A stretch of DNA of 57,295 nt. It comes from Halobacteriales archaeon QS_1_69_70 (GTDB taxonomy: Archaea; Halobacteriota; Halobacteria; Halobacteriales; Haloarculaceae). Within the stretch, counting starts at the first letter, position 1. Each line of letters starts with the position of its first letter. Below are positions 34,417-43,845 of the stretch, piece after piece. Location of the stretch: NCBI GenBank assembly GCA_003021005.1, contig PXRI01000039.1, forward strand, positions 1-57,295, given 5' to 3'. The notes beneath the pieces are model-generated. The model was given only the letters and a program-made list of their open reading frames with translations, was not told the origin of the DNA and searched no databases. Made by a program: the position numbers and the translations under genes.

Positions 34417-35991
34417 CTAGTGCTTGAACGCCCGCTGCCCGGTGAACGCCATCGCCATGCCGTGGTCGTTCGCGGCCTCGATGACGTCCTCGTCGTTGAC
34501 GGAACCGCCCGGCTGGACGACGGCCTCGATGCCGGCCTCGGCCGCTGCCTCGACGCCGTCCGGGAACGGGAAGAAGGCGTCCGAGGCCATCACGGCGCCC
34601 TCGGCGTCTCTCCCCTCGGCGTGTTCGTCGGCCTTCATCGCCGCCAGGCGGACGGCGTCGACTCGGGAGACCTGACCCATGCCGACGCCAACCGTCTCCG
34701 TGCCGTCGGCGAACACGATGGCGTTCGATTTGACGTGCTTGATCGTCCGCCAGGCGAACAGTATCGTCTCCAGCTGCTCGTCGGTCGGTTCGCGCTCGGT
34801 GACGACATCGAGGTCATCAACGGTCGGCGACTGGCGATCCCGCTCCTGGACGAGGCGGCCGCCGACGAGGTCCGACTCGACGAGCGACCCGGCGGGGCCG
34901 TCGACGTCGCCGACGTCGAGCACCCGGAGGTCCTCGGTCTCGCGGAGCACGTCGAGCGCGGCGTCGGCGTAACCGGGCGCGACCACGACCTCCTTGAACG
35001 ACTCCGTAATCGCCGACGCCGTCGCGGCGTCGCACTCGCGGTTCAGCGCGACGATGCCGCCGAAGGCGCTCATCGGGTCCGTCGCCAGGGCGTCCGCGTA
35101 GGCCGTCGCGATGTCCGCGGCGGTGGCACAGCCGGCAGGGTTCGTGTGCTTGATGACCGCGGCGGCGGGCTCGTCGAACTCCCTGACGAGGGTCACCGCC
35201 CCGTCGGCATCGTTGTAGTTGTTGTACGACAGCGCCTTCGCGCCCTCGTTCAACTGCTCGGCGGCGACCACGCTGCCGCCGTCGGTCCCGTCGGCGTAGA
35301 CGGCGGCCGCCTGGTGGGGGTTCTCGCCGTACCGGAGCGTCCGGTCGCGGTCGGCGCTCGCGACGCGGCGCGACGGGAACCGTCCGCCGTCGTCGCCCGC
35401 GACCGACACCTCGCCGGCCTCGCGGTCGACCTCGACCCGGCCCTCGGCGAACCACTTCACGGCGCGCGGATAGGCCGTGAACTCCGCCTCGTCGAGGACC
35501 CGCTGTTTCAGGTCGTCGACGTCATCGCCGTCGTACACCGGGACCGGTTCCTGGGTGACGATGGGGCCGCCGTCGACGGTTTCGTCGACCACGTGGACGG
35601 TACACCCGGTGACGGCCACGCCGGCCGCGATGACCTGCTCGTGGGCGTCCATGCCGGGGAACGACGGCAACAGCGACGGGTGGACGTTCAGCGTGGTCGG
35701 CGCCGCCTCGAGGAACGTCTCGGTGAGGATGCGCATGTAGCCGTCCAGACAGACCAGGTCGACGTCGTAGCCCGACAGTCGCTGGAGGATGCGGCGCTCG
35801 TGTCGCTCGCGCGGCTCGTCGGCGTCCCGCTCGACGACCTCCGTGGCGATGCCGCGCTCGGCGGCGCCCTCGAGCACGGGGGCGTCCGCCTCGTTCGTCA
35901 GGACGACGTCGAGGACGGCACCCCCCGGCTCCTGGTCGGCGACGTGGAGCAGGTTCCGGCCGCGGTTCGAGGCCATCCCGGCGATGTGCAT
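34417..35991 (-). CDS. purNH: PurN-PurH fusion: GAR formyltransferase plus AICAR formyltransferase
   Basis: The 524-residue protein performs both 10-formyl-THF-dependent steps of purine synthesis. Residues 1 to about 200 are PurN, with the catalytic Asn102, His104 ([13 protein letters not shown]) and Asp140 ([15 protein letters not shown]). Residues from about 205 onward are the AICAR transformylase part of PurH ([47 protein letters not shown]). The IMP cyclohydrolase domain of bacterial PurH is absent, as expected when archaeal PurO does that step. The ATG at 35991 ([15 protein letters not shown]) is chosen as the PurN start; the frame is open to 36204. It links purines to formate-THF ligase in this window. 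Confidence 0.93.
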   Translation of the reverse strand: MHIAGMASNRGRNLLHVADQEPGGAVLDVVLTNEADAPVLEGAAERGIATEVVERDADEPRERHERRILQRLSGYDVDLVCLDGYMRILTETFLEAAPTTLNVHPSLLPSFPGMDAHEQVIAAGVAVTGCTVHVVDETVDGGPIVTQEPVPVYDGDDVDDLKQRVLDEAEFTAYPRAVKWFAEGRVEVDREAGEVSVAGDDGGRFPSRRVASADRDRTLRYGENPHQAAAVYADGTDGGSVVAAEQLNEGAKALSYNNYNDADGAVTLVREFDEPAAAVIKHTNPAGCATAADIATAYADALATDPMSAFGGIVALNRECDAATASAITESFKEVVVAPGYADAALDVLRETEDLRVLDVGDVDGPAGSLVESDLVGGRLVQERDRQSPTVDDLDVVTEREPTDEQLETILFAWRTIKHVKSNAIVFADGTETVGVGMGQVSRVDAVRLAAMKADEHAEGRDAEGAVMASDAFFPFPDGVEAAAEAGIEAVVQPGGSVNDEDVIEAANDHGMAMAFTGQRAFKH

Positions 35992-36209
35992 GTCCGTGGG
36001 GGGCTCCGCAGCGGGCAAAGGCGTTGTGGTTACTGCCGACGGTGTACCCACGAACGTGAATAAATAAGGGTGTTTAATAGGGATAAACGTATTTAGTATC
36101 CACGAACGTCCAAACCGAGTCGAGAGGTTGCGCGTTGCCGGGCTAGCAAGGGGGCCAAATCGCCACGCCAAGCGCCACACTTTTTCGGGGCTGCCGTCGA
36201 CCACCGGGT
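35992..36209. promoter_or_regulatory. Divergent promoter region between purNH and purB
   Basis: The 218-nt gap carries an AT-rich centre at about 36058-36100 (gaataaataagg, tttaataggg, gtatttagt). For purB, cacttttt at 36178-36185 lies about 27 nt before its ATG. The shared AT-rich centre could hold a purine-responsive operator for both genes, but I see no clear palindrome. Confidence 0.5.
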
Positions 36210-37598
36210 ATGACCGACCGGGGCTCCCTCGAGGCCGTCTCGCCGCTCGACGGCCGGTACGCCGGCGACACGGAACCGCTCACGGAGTACGGCAGCGAGG
36301 CGGCGCTTTCGGCCGCCCGAGTCCGCGTCGAGGTCGAGTACCTTCTGGCGCTTTCGGATCTCGAGGCCACGCCGCTTTCGCTCTCGACGGCCGACCGCGA
36401 GGACCTCCGGGCGCTGTACGAGGAGTTCGACGCCGACGACGCCGCGGTCGTCAAGCGACTCGAGACCGACGGCTACGACGACTACCCCGCCACCAACCAC
36501 GACGTCAAGGCGGTCGAGTACTTCGTCCGGATGCACCTCCCGGACGCCGAGGCCCAGGCGCCGTGGGTCCACTTCGCGCTCACCAGCGAGGACGTCAACA
36601 ACCTCGCCCACCGCCTCCTCCTGCAGCCGGCCGTCAGGGCCGTCCTCGTCCCCGCCGCCCGCGAGATCCGGGACGCCCTCGCCGAGGAGGCCCAGGCCCA
36701 CCGCGACCTCCCGATGCTCGCCCACACCCACGGCCAGCCGGCGACGCCGACCACCTACGGCAAGGAACTGGCCGTCTACGCCGCCCGCCTCGGCCGGGCG
36801 CTCGGGCGCCTCGAGGCGGCCACCGACGACCTCGCCGGGAAACTCGCCGGCGCCTCCGGCACCTACGCCGCCCACCACGCGGCCTACCCGGACGTCGACT
36901 GGCGCGCGTTCGCCGGCTCGTTCGTCGAGTCGCTCGGCCTCCGGCACGCCCCGCTCGCGACCCAGGTCAACCCCTGCGACGACCTGGCGGCCGTCTTCGA
37001 CGCCCTCCGGGGCGTCAACAACGTCCTCCTGGACCTCGACGTCGACATGTGGCTGTACGTCTCGGACCGCTACCTCGGTCAGGCGACCGTCGCCGGGGAG
37101 GCCGGCTCCTCGACGATGCCGCACAAGGTCAACCCCATCGACTTCGAGAACAGCGAGGGCAACCTCTCGAAGGCCAACGCCGACCTCGCCTTTCTCGCCG
37201 ACCACGTCACCACCTCCCGGCTCCAGCGGGACCTCTCGGACTCCACCGTCAAGCGCAACGTCGGCGCTGCGCTCGCCCACTGTCTCGTCGGCTACCGGCG
37301 GACGGCGGCCGGCCTCGAGACGGTCGCCCCCGACGAGGCCGCCATGCGGGAGGACCTCGAGGCCAACCCCGCCATCGTCGGCGAAGCCGTCCAGACCATC
37401 CTCCGCCGGGAGGGCGACACCGGGGCCTACGAGCGCGTCAAGGACCTCACCCGCGGCGAGCGGGTTACCCTCGAGGAGTTCCGGGCGCTGTTCGACGACC
37501 TCGACGTCGAGGAGTCGGTCCGCGACGAACTGCACGCCCTGACGCCGGCGGGTTACACCGGGCTCGGGAGCGACCTCGTCGACGAACTGGACGAGTAA
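36210..37598 (+). CDS. purB: Adenylosuccinate lyase
   Basis: PurB cleaves SAICAR and adenylosuccinate, releasing fumarate. The 462-residue protein has the aspartase/fumarase superfamily signature GSSTMPHKVNPIDFENSEGN with the mobile catalytic serine, HTHGQPATPTTYGKEL with the catalytic histidine pair, and FALTSEDVNNLAHRLLL. Length and N-terminus (SLEAVSPLDGRYAGDTEPLT) are normal. It shares its promoter region with purNH, and both act in purine synthesis. Confidence 0.96.
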   Translation: MTDRGSLEAVSPLDGRYAGDTEPLTEYGSEAALSAARVRVEVEYLLALSDLEATPLSLSTADREDLRALYEEFDADDAAVVKRLETDGYDDYPATNHDVKAVEYFVRMHLPDAEAQAPWVHFALTSEDVNNLAHRLLLQPAVRAVLVPAAREIRDALAEEAQAHRDLPMLAHTHGQPATPTTYGKELAVYAARLGRALGRLEAATDDLAGKLAGASGTYAAHHAAYPDVDWRAFAGSFVESLGLRHAPLATQVNPCDDLAAVFDALRGVNNVLLDLDVDMWLYVSDRYLGQATVAGEAGSSTMPHKVNPIDFENSEGNLSKANADLAFLADHVTTSRLQRDLSDSTVKRNVGAALAHCLVGYRRTAAGLETVAPDEAAMREDLEANPAIVGEAVQTILRREGDTGAYERVKDLTRGERVTLEEFRALFDDLDVEESVRDELHALTPAGYTGLGSDLVDELDE

Positions 37599-37600
37599 AG

Positions 37601-38905
37601 CTATCGCGCCGTACCGTCCTGCCCTGAGGCGTCCACCGTCTGGGAGGACCGGTAGGCGACCTCGACCGTGACGTCTCGGTCCGTCCGGCGCTGGATCTCG
37701 CGTTCGAGGTCCGCGGCGAGGCCGTCCGGCGGTGTCGCGGGGGACCCACTCGCGGTGACGGTCACCAGTGTCGGCTCGGCGGGCGCGGCCAGCCCGCCGT
37801 ACCCCGCGGACACGCCGGTCGTCTCGAGGTCGGCGTAGGGCGGCGCCGACATAGTCTCCTGGACGACCTGGTTCGTCCGGTGGTCGAAGCTGAGCTGCGA
37901 GACGGTCAGGGCGCCGGTCACGACGGTCGCCCCGAGCAGCAGGAGGATCGTGGCGTAAACGCGCCGTCGGTCCGCGTCGGGGACGGACTCTCCGAGCGAC
38001 CACTCGTCGAACAGCCACGGGGGGCGGTAGCCCAGGAGGACGAACGTCACGAACGCCCCGAGGTTGAGCGCGAGGACGTTCACCGCGAGCAGCAGCAACG
38101 ACCCGACGGCGTACGTCTGTTGGCCCCACGCGAGGCCGAGGCCGACGCCGCCGGCCGCGGGCACGATTGCCGCCGCGATCATCACGCCGATGAGCGAGAC
38201 CGACTGCTCGGTGGAGTACCCGTAGGCGCCGACGACGCCCGCGATGGTGGCGCCGATCGTGCTCAGAAGCGACGGGGCCAGTCTGACGCCGACGAGTTCG
38301 ATGCTCGTCACCTCGACCGCCGGCGGGACGACCCCGGTTCGGCGGAGCAGTAGCGCGAAGGGGGCCGCGACGAGGATCGCGAGGCCGAGGCCCAGCACCT
38401 GCTGTTTGACGCTGCCCGTGAAGACGTCCCAGTCGCCGTCCACGGCCGCCGCCGGGGCCGCGAGCGCGGCACTGACCTGGGGGGCGATGACCATCGCCCC
38501 GACGACGAGTGCGGGCTGGTCGAGGAGGAGCCCGCACGTCGCGGCGAGCACGCTGAGGACCGTCCCGGCGTAGTACAGTCGGCGCGGCCACCGCAGCTCC
38601 CGTATCGTCGCGCCGAGTTCGGGCCGCGAGATGGTCGGGGTGTCGTCGCCGTACTCCTCCTGGAGGTCGGAGAACCGGCCCGTGTGGGCGAACTCGCCCT
38701 TCGTGACGACGGTGTAGGTGTCGGAATCGACGTCTGCGTCGTCCAGCCCGTCGAGGACCTCCGAGACGGCCGCCGTCGGGACGGGAGCGAAGAAGTTGAC
38801 GCCGTCGTCGTCTGTCGGTGCGACGTAGTCGACCTCGAGGTCCTCGAGCACCGCCTCGACGCTCGATCGCTCGGCCGCCGGGACCCGGACGTGGAGCTGT
38901 CTCAC
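37601..38905 (-). CDS. DUF389/TIGR00341 family membrane protein
   Basis: The 434-residue protein has a cytoplasmic N-terminal region (MRQLHVRVPAAERSSVEAVL ...), about seven membrane helices from residue 108 to 335, and a C-terminal soluble domain. LYYAGTVLSVLAATCGLLLD, then QPALVVGAMVIAPQVSA, is the conserved first pair of helices of DUF389. Function is unknown; a transport or signalling role is guessed for the family. Its stop lies 2 nt from the purB stop on the opposite strand, a tight convergent junction. Confidence 0.85.
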   Translation of the reverse strand: MRQLHVRVPAAERSSVEAVLEDLEVDYVAPTDDDGVNFFAPVPTAAVSEVLDGLDDADVDSDTYTVVTKGEFAHTGRFSDLQEEYGDDTPTISRPELGATIRELRWPRRLYYAGTVLSVLAATCGLLLDQPALVVGAMVIAPQVSAALAAPAAAVDGDWDVFTGSVKQQVLGLGLAILVAAPFALLLRRTGVVPPAVEVTSIELVGVRLAPSLLSTIGATIAGVVGAYGYSTEQSVSLIGVMIAAAIVPAAGGVGLGLAWGQQTYAVGSLLLLAVNVLALNLGAFVTFVLLGYRPPWLFDEWSLGESVPDADRRRVYATILLLLGATVVTGALTVSQLSFDHRTNQVVQETMSAPPYADLETTGVSAGYGGLAAPAEPTLVTVTASGSPATPPDGLAADLEREIQRRTDRDVTVEVAYRSSQTVDASGQDGTAR

Positions 38906-39053
38906 GGCCGGCCCCCTGGGTTACCTGTCGGTCGGCTCCGGGACGGGGACGGACCCCGTGGCCGGGGCACTTTCACGGTGGGTTCGCTGTCCGCGGTCAT
39001 ACACTGCGACTCGACGTCCGGCCGCGCCAAAAGCCTCGGCGTGCAGCGCGGAA

Positions 39054-39121
39054 GGCGCCTGATGGCAGCTCAGTCGTCGCTGGGTGGCGGCTCAGTCGGC
39101 GCCTGATGGCGCCTCACTCGA
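39054..39121. repeat. Imperfect tandem copies of the lysA 3' end
   Basis: The segment around the lysA stop (39097-39121) recurs about 43 bp downstream (39054-39076), both ending ggcgcctgatggc on the + strand, with a shorter partial copy between (gctcagtcg near 39088). The pattern resembles the duplicated fdhA and folCP ends. Confidence 0.6.
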
Positions 39122-40355
39122 CGCCGGGCGCCTCGTCCTCCAGCCGCGTCAGGTCCTCGAAGGTCTCCCGGCGCCGAGTGACCCGCTCGTCGTCGCCCTC
39201 GATGGCGACCTCGGCGGGCCGGGGTTGGGAGTGGAACTGGCTCGCCAGGTCGATGCCGTAGGCGCCGACGGTGCCGACCGCGAGCAGGTCGCCGACCGCG
39301 GGCCGCGGGACCGGCCGATCGGTGCAGAACACGTCCGCGCTGGTACAGAGCGGCCCGCCGACGCTGCAGGCGACGGGGTCGCGGTCGCCGCCGGTGACGT
39401 TCCGGACGTGGTGATAGGCGTCGAACATCGCCGGTCGCACCAGGTCGGTCAGGCCGGCGTCGACGCCGACGACGCGGGTCTCTGGCGTCTCCTTGACGGT
39501 GTTGACCCGGGCAAGGAGGGCGCCGGCGTCGGCGACGATGTACCGCCCGGGTTCCAACGCGACGGTGGCGTCGACGTCGGCGGTCACCTCCCGGATCATC
39601 CGCGCGGCCGCCTCGAGGTCCAGCGGCGGCTCGTCGGGTCGGTACGGGACGCCGAAGCCGCCGCCGAGGTCGAGGAACTCGAGGTCGCCGACGCGGGCGG
39701 CGAGGTCGGCGACCCTCGCGAGCGCGCGGCGGTGGTCCTCGAGGTCGTCGGCGAGGACGCCGCTGCCGACGTGAGCGTGGAGGCCGACGAGGTCGAACCG
39801 GTCGCGGGCCTCGCTCGCGACCCGCTCGACGTCGCCGTACGGGAGCCCGAACTTCGCGTCGTTCCCGGTGGCGACCTTCTCGTGGTGGCCGGTCCCGATG
39901 CCGGGATTGACCCGTAGCGCGAGGCGGCCGTCGAAGCCGCGGTCGGCCAGGCGGTCGAGCGTCGTCTCGGCGCCTGCCGTGACCGTCAACTCGGGCGCGT
40001 CCCGCCAGAGGTCGACGGCGTACTCGAGGTCGGCGTCCGGCGGGTTGACGGCGGTGTACTGGAGGCCCCCGGCGGCCACCCCGGCGGCGAGCGCGCGGTG
40101 GAGTTCGCCGGCGGCGGCACACTCGACGTCGGCGCCGGCGTCGTACACAGTCCGGAGCACTGCCCGACCGGCGTTGGCCTTGGCCGCGTACATGACGTGG
40201 GCGAAGTCGAAGGCCGCCGTGAACCGCTCGTAGTTCGCCCGGACGCGATCGTGGTCCATCACGTATAACGGCGTCCCGTACTCGTCGGCCAGCCGCTCCA
40301 GCCGGTCGCCGTCCCAGTCGGCCAGCCGCTTGACGGCGGGCGAGCCGGCGCTCAT
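39114..40355 (-). CDS. lysA: Diaminopimelate decarboxylase
   Basis: LysA makes L-lysine from meso-diaminopimelate with PLP. The 413-residue protein has the PLP lysine K59 in VMYAAKANAGRAVL, the phosphate-binding HAHVGSGV segment as LVGLHAHVGSG, EPGRYIVADAG and a C-terminal GGPLCTSADVF with the cysteine of the neighbouring subunit. A minus-strand ttatc element about 25 nt upstream supports the ATG. dapD, dapB and dapA lie 2-4 kb upstream on the same strand, separated by unrelated genes. Confidence 0.95.
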   Translation of the reverse strand: MSAGSPAVKRLADWDGDRLERLADEYGTPLYVMDHDRVRANYERFTAAFDFAHVMYAAKANAGRAVLRTVYDAGADVECAAAGELHRALAAGVAAGGLQYTAVNPPDADLEYAVDLWRDAPELTVTAGAETTLDRLADRGFDGRLALRVNPGIGTGHHEKVATGNDAKFGLPYGDVERVASEARDRFDLVGLHAHVGSGVLADDLEDHRRALARVADLAARVGDLEFLDLGGGFGVPYRPDEPPLDLEAAARMIREVTADVDATVALEPGRYIVADAGALLARVNTVKETPETRVVGVDAGLTDLVRPAMFDAYHHVRNVTGGDRDPVACSVGGPLCTSADVFCTDRPVPRPAVGDLLAVGTVGAYGIDLASQFHSQPRPAEVAIEGDDERVTRRRETFEDLTRLEDEAPGVE

Positions 40356-40438
40356 TGCCGGGACGACGGCGGCGCCGATAACAAGGCTGTCGGCTCCGGA
40401 CCGAAACGCTTGGGCCGCTCCGGCGCACAGCGACGGGT

Positions 40439-40813
40439 ATGACCGAGCACACGCAGTCGGCGGTGACCGACGGCGATGAAGCTCGAGGCCGGGGCCCGAT
40501 CGGGACCGTCGTCGGGGCGAGGCTCGGCCGGTTCGGGGCCGTCGTCGGGGCGAGGCTCGGCCGGTTCGGGGCCGCGGTCGGCACTGTCGTCGATGACACC
40601 CGGTTCGCGCTGAAGCTGTCGGTCGGCGGGACCGGATTCGGTGGCGGGTCTTCCGACGGGGCCGAGGGTACCACCATCGATATCGAGGACGCCGCAGAAT
40701 CGAGCGGGGTCCGGACCGAGGGCGATGGAACGGCGAGGAGCAGCGACGGTGCGACCGACGAGCGGGCTGGCGAGCCGTCCGGGGCCGCTGAGGGGCCTGG
40801 CCCCGACCGGTAA
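40439..40813 (+). CDS. Low-complexity acidic protein with an internal 11-residue repeat
   Basis: The 124-residue product has no recognised domain. Residues around 24-46 contain two tandem copies of VVGARLGRFGA, encoded by a perfect 33-bp duplication (40507-40572), and a third degenerate copy. The second half is Gly/Ser/Asp/Glu-rich and probably disordered. A cgaaacgctt element near 40403-40412 could be a promoter. The gene may be real or a chance open frame over repeat DNA. Confidence 0.45.
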   Translation: MTEHTQSAVTDGDEARGRGPIGTVVGARLGRFGAVVGARLGRFGAAVGTVVDDTRFALKLSVGGTGFGGGSSDGAEGTTIDIEDAAESSGVRTEGDGTARSSDGATDERAGEPSGAAEGPGPDR

Positions 40814-40867
40814 GCCGGGCTGCCCGCCGGGGCTGGGCGTTCGGCGACCGTTATCGGACTCGCGGGG

Positions 40868-41530
40868 TTACTCGGGCGATCCCACCTCGAGCGTGAAGCC
40901 CCAGGTGAACGACGCCAGTTCCGCGTCCCCCTCCCTGGGCCGCTCGACGGCGTATCCGTTCGTGAACCGATAGCTGCCGGACGGGAAGCAGACGTCCCGA
41001 CCGTGGACTGCGAACACCTCCCGGTCGCCCTCGATCGTCTCACCCGGCTCGGCCACCCACTTGGACGTGGCTGGCAGGACGCCGATGTCGCCCCGCGGGC
41101 AATCGTCGTCGGTCTCCCACGTGTCGATGTGGGACACCGCGAGGGTCCCGCCGTCGGCGGCGGTCGGGACGAACGGCAAGCGTTGATGGTTCACGCGCAC
41201 CTGCAGGGGCCGGTCGCCCCCGTGGGCGAGGCCTATTCGAAGGCTGCCGGCGTCGCCGCCGGCCGGCTGGGCGAGCAGCGTGACGTCCCCGGCGAACGGG
41301 ACCGGGTCGGGTAGGGTGTCGACCCCGATGCGTTCGAACGGGCTCCCCTGGAGCGTCACGTATCGCCGGCCGGTCGGCTCGTAGTGGGGTGGCTCTTCGG
41401 GTGCGGTCGCGGTCGGGTGGTCGCTGGGCGTGGGGGTGTCGGGGCGGGTGGCCGACGGGGAGGGGGATCGGTCGGCGCCACAGCCGGCGAAAAGCGGGGC
41501 GGCGGCCGCGAGGAGGGCACGGCGGCGCAT
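40868..41530 (-). CDS. Putative lipoprotein
   Basis: The 220-residue protein begins MRRRALLAAAAPLFAGCGAD, a twin-arginine-like signal with a lipobox (LFAGC), then a Pro/Thr/Ser-rich linker, so it is probably exported and lipid-anchored outside the membrane. The mature part is beta-rich (LTLLAQPAGGDAGSLRIGLA-like) with a cysteine pair DDDCPRGD and RDVCFPSG; no family is recognised. The ATG at 41530 is supported by a minus-strand cttatg element about 29 nt upstream. Confidence 0.8.
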   Translation of the reverse strand: MRRRALLAAAAPLFAGCGADRSPSPSATRPDTPTPSDHPTATAPEEPPHYEPTGRRYVTLQGSPFERIGVDTLPDPVPFAGDVTLLAQPAGGDAGSLRIGLAHGGDRPLQVRVNHQRLPFVPTAADGGTLAVSHIDTWETDDDCPRGDIGVLPATSKWVAEPGETIEGDREVFAVHGRDVCFPSGSYRFTNGYAVERPREGDAELASFTWGFTLEVGSPE

Positions 41531-41678
41531 GCTCTTGACTCGACGAGCAGTCGGCATAAGTCATCCGGGGGACGACAGCGGTGAGACAGTCCCGGTGGAA
41601 TTCGAGACCCGGGACGACGGGATGGGGGTAACGCCGACGCGGCGTGACTGCGAGACGGCGTGGCGGGCGAGGTCGCCG

Positions 41679-42101
41679 CTACTCGACGACGAACTCGGGG
41701 GACTCGCCGCCGAGGTGTTCGACGGCCAGTTCCACGTTCTTCTGGTTTGCCTTCCAAGCGGCGTCGAACAGGGGCCCGATGACCGGCACCGACCCGATAG
41801 CGAAGTCGAGTGTGACGTTGGCCATCATTTGGAGCAGGGTCAGGAACGGGACGCCGAGTCGCGCCGACTCGAGGACGATATACACCGACATCGCCGCCGC
41901 CATCGCGTCACCGGCGCCCGGCAGGATGCCGAGAATCGGGTCGATACCGATACGGAAGTCCGTGCCCGGTACGCGGATGCTGTCGTCCAGCAGGTTCGCG
42001 ACGAAGCGCATGCGGCGGACCGCCGCCTCGTCGACGGAGTCGGGTATCTCATCGATGTCGTCGAACTGCGATTCCAGCGAACTGGCGGACTGGGTGGCCA
42101 T
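41679..42101 (-). CDS. DUF4112 domain protein
   Basis: The 140-residue protein matches the small DUF4112 membrane-associated family: RMRFVANLLDDSIRVPGTDF, then RIGIDPILGILPGAGDAMAA and NVTLDFAIGSVPVIGPLFDA, then AWKANQKNVELAVEHL. Two hydrophobic stretches suggest membrane insertion. Role unknown. A minus-strand tttaacc box lies 26 nt before the ATG. It sits between lysA and the dap genes. Confidence 0.85.
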   Translation of the reverse strand: MATQSASSLESQFDDIDEIPDSVDEAAVRRMRFVANLLDDSIRVPGTDFRIGIDPILGILPGAGDAMAAAMSVYIVLESARLGVPFLTLLQMMANVTLDFAIGSVPVIGPLFDAAWKANQKNVELAVEHLGGESPEFVVE

Positions 42102-42188
42102 ACCATCGCTGGGAGCGTCGGCCGGTTAAACTCGGGGCCTAACCGGTGGCAAGAGACGGGTCGGGAACCTGGCTCCCGCGAAATCGGT

Positions 42189-43025
42189 TCAGTCGTCCCG
42201 GAGTGCGTCCTCGCGCCGGGTGGCTTCGAGCGTCTCTTCGGCGACGTCGGTGGCGACCACGGCGGGCTTGAATGCGCCGCCGTCGAAGAGGTCGTGGTCG
42301 CCGACGCCGGACTCGACGAACCGGGTGAACGCGCGGCGCTCCGGGGGCAATTCGCCGTAGACGACTGCCTCCTCGACGAGGTCGTACACCGGGATTCGGG
42401 GGGTGAGGAGGGTGTTCTCCCCGACGACGCTGTCAGCCCCGACGACGAAGCCACTGGTGACGCGGCAGCCGGCGCCGAGCGAGACGCCGTCCTCGATGAC
42501 GACCGGCGCGGCCTCGACGGGTTCGAGCACGCCACCGACGAGGGTGTTGGCACCGAGCTTGACGTCGTCACCGATCTGGGCGGCCGACCCGACGGTGTCA
42601 CATGAGTCCACCAAGGTCCCGTCGCCCACGTGGGCGCCGACGTTGACGAAGGAGGGACTCATCAGGATGGCATCGCCGCCGACGTGGGCGCCCCGCCGGA
42701 CGACGGTCCCGTCCGGGGTGTTCCGGGTGCCGCGCTCGGCGAGGTCGGCGGTGTCGCGGAGCGGGAGGACGTCGTGGTAGTCGACGCCACCGTGGTGGTG
42801 GGCCTGGATGGACCGCAGTCCGAAGTTCAGGAGGATGCCCTGCTTGACCCACTCGTTTGCCTCCCATTCCCCGCCGCGCTTCTCGGCGGCCCGGACTTCG
42901 CCCGATTCGAGGGCGTCCAGGAACTCCTTCAGCACCGCGTACGCCTCGCTGCCGGCCGCCTCGGCGGTCAACCCGTCGTCGTATCGCGCCTGCAGGTCAC
43001 GGATGTCGTCTTGGAGCGTGCTCAT
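42189..43025 (-). CDS. dapD: Tetrahydrodipicolinate N-succinyltransferase
   Basis: DapD adds succinyl to tetrahydrodipicolinate in the succinylase branch of lysine synthesis. The 278-residue protein has a left-handed beta-helix: MSPSFVNVGAHVGDGTLVDS, then CDTVGSAAQIGDDVKLGANT and VIEDGVSLGAGCRV. Start at MSTLQDDIRDLQARYDDGLT (43025). dapB and dapA follow upstream on the same strand, and lysA downstream, so most of the lysine pathway except dapE, dapF and the aminotransferase is present here. Confidence 0.93.
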   Translation of the reverse strand: MSTLQDDIRDLQARYDDGLTAEAAGSEAYAVLKEFLDALESGEVRAAEKRGGEWEANEWVKQGILLNFGLRSIQAHHHGGVDYHDVLPLRDTADLAERGTRNTPDGTVVRRGAHVGGDAILMSPSFVNVGAHVGDGTLVDSCDTVGSAAQIGDDVKLGANTLVGGVLEPVEAAPVVIEDGVSLGAGCRVTSGFVVGADSVVGENTLLTPRIPVYDLVEEAVVYGELPPERRAFTRFVESGVGDHDLFDGGAFKPAVVATDVAEETLEATRREDALRDD

Positions 43026-43104
43026 CGTCGGGGGCACGGAAACGGGAGCCTTGGGTCTGTCGAAGCCGCCGGGTTCTGCCGTCCCAGCGGGCGTCGACAG
43101 CCAA

Positions 43105-43845
43105 TCACGGCACGTCCCCGAAATCGTACCAGCCCGGCTCCCGGCCGGCGAGCCACTCGGCGGCGTCGACGGCCCCCGCGGCGAACACGCGCCGGGACTC
43201 GGCGCGGTGGGACAGCGACAGCACCTCGTCGTTGCCCGCGAGCAGCACCTCGTGTTCGCCGCGGACGTTACCGGCGCGCCTGACGTGGACGCCCACCTCG
43301 GCGTCACCGCGTTCGTGCTCGCCCTCGCGGCCGTGGGTTCGGTCCAGCGTCGCGTCGCGCGCGTCGTCGACGGCGTCGAGGACGGCGGTCGCGGTCCCGC
43401 TCGGGGCGTCGCGTTTGCCGCTGTGGTGGGTCTCGGTGAGTTCGACGTCGTAGTCCGGCAGCGCCGCGACGCCGGCCTGGACGACCTCGAGCAGCGCCCG
43501 GACGCCGCGGGCGAAGTTCGCGGCCTTCAGCACCGGCGTCGCCTCGCCGGCCTCCCGGAGGTCGGCGATCCCCTCGTCGTCGAACCCGGTCGTCCCGACG
43601 ACGTACGGGACGCCGGCGTCGGCGGCGCGGGCGGCGTGCTCGCGGCTGGCCTCGGGGACGGTGAAGTCGACCAGTGCGTCGGCGTCCTCGAGGAGGTCGG
43701 GGAGTTCGCTGGCGGGGGAGACCCGGACGTCCCCGACGTCGTCGGCCGAGCGCGCGACGCCGGAGACGTCGTGCCCGCGACGGCTCGCCTCGGCGACGAC
43801 CTCGCTGCCGGTCCGGCCGGTGGCTCCCGCGACGACGAGGTTCAT
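43105..43845 (-). CDS. dapB: 4-hydroxy-tetrahydrodipicolinate reductase
   Basis: DapB reduces the DapA product with NAD(P)H. The 246-residue protein begins MNLVVAGATGRTGSEVVAEA, a Rossmann GxxGxxG, and has VDFTVPEASREHAARAADAG, then VPYVVGTTGF and the catalytic ELTETHHSGKRDAPSGTA. The ATG overlaps the dapA stop by 4 nt, so they are coupled; 79 nt separate it from dapD. Confidence 0.95.
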   Translation of the reverse strand: MNLVVAGATGRTGSEVVAEASRRGHDVSGVARSADDVGDVRVSPASELPDLLEDADALVDFTVPEASREHAARAADAGVPYVVGTTGFDDEGIADLREAGEATPVLKAANFARGVRALLEVVQAGVAALPDYDVELTETHHSGKRDAPSGTATAVLDAVDDARDATLDRTHGREGEHERGDAEVGVHVRRAGNVRGEHEVLLAGNDEVLSLSHRAESRRVFAAGAVDAAEWLAGREPGWYDFGDVP

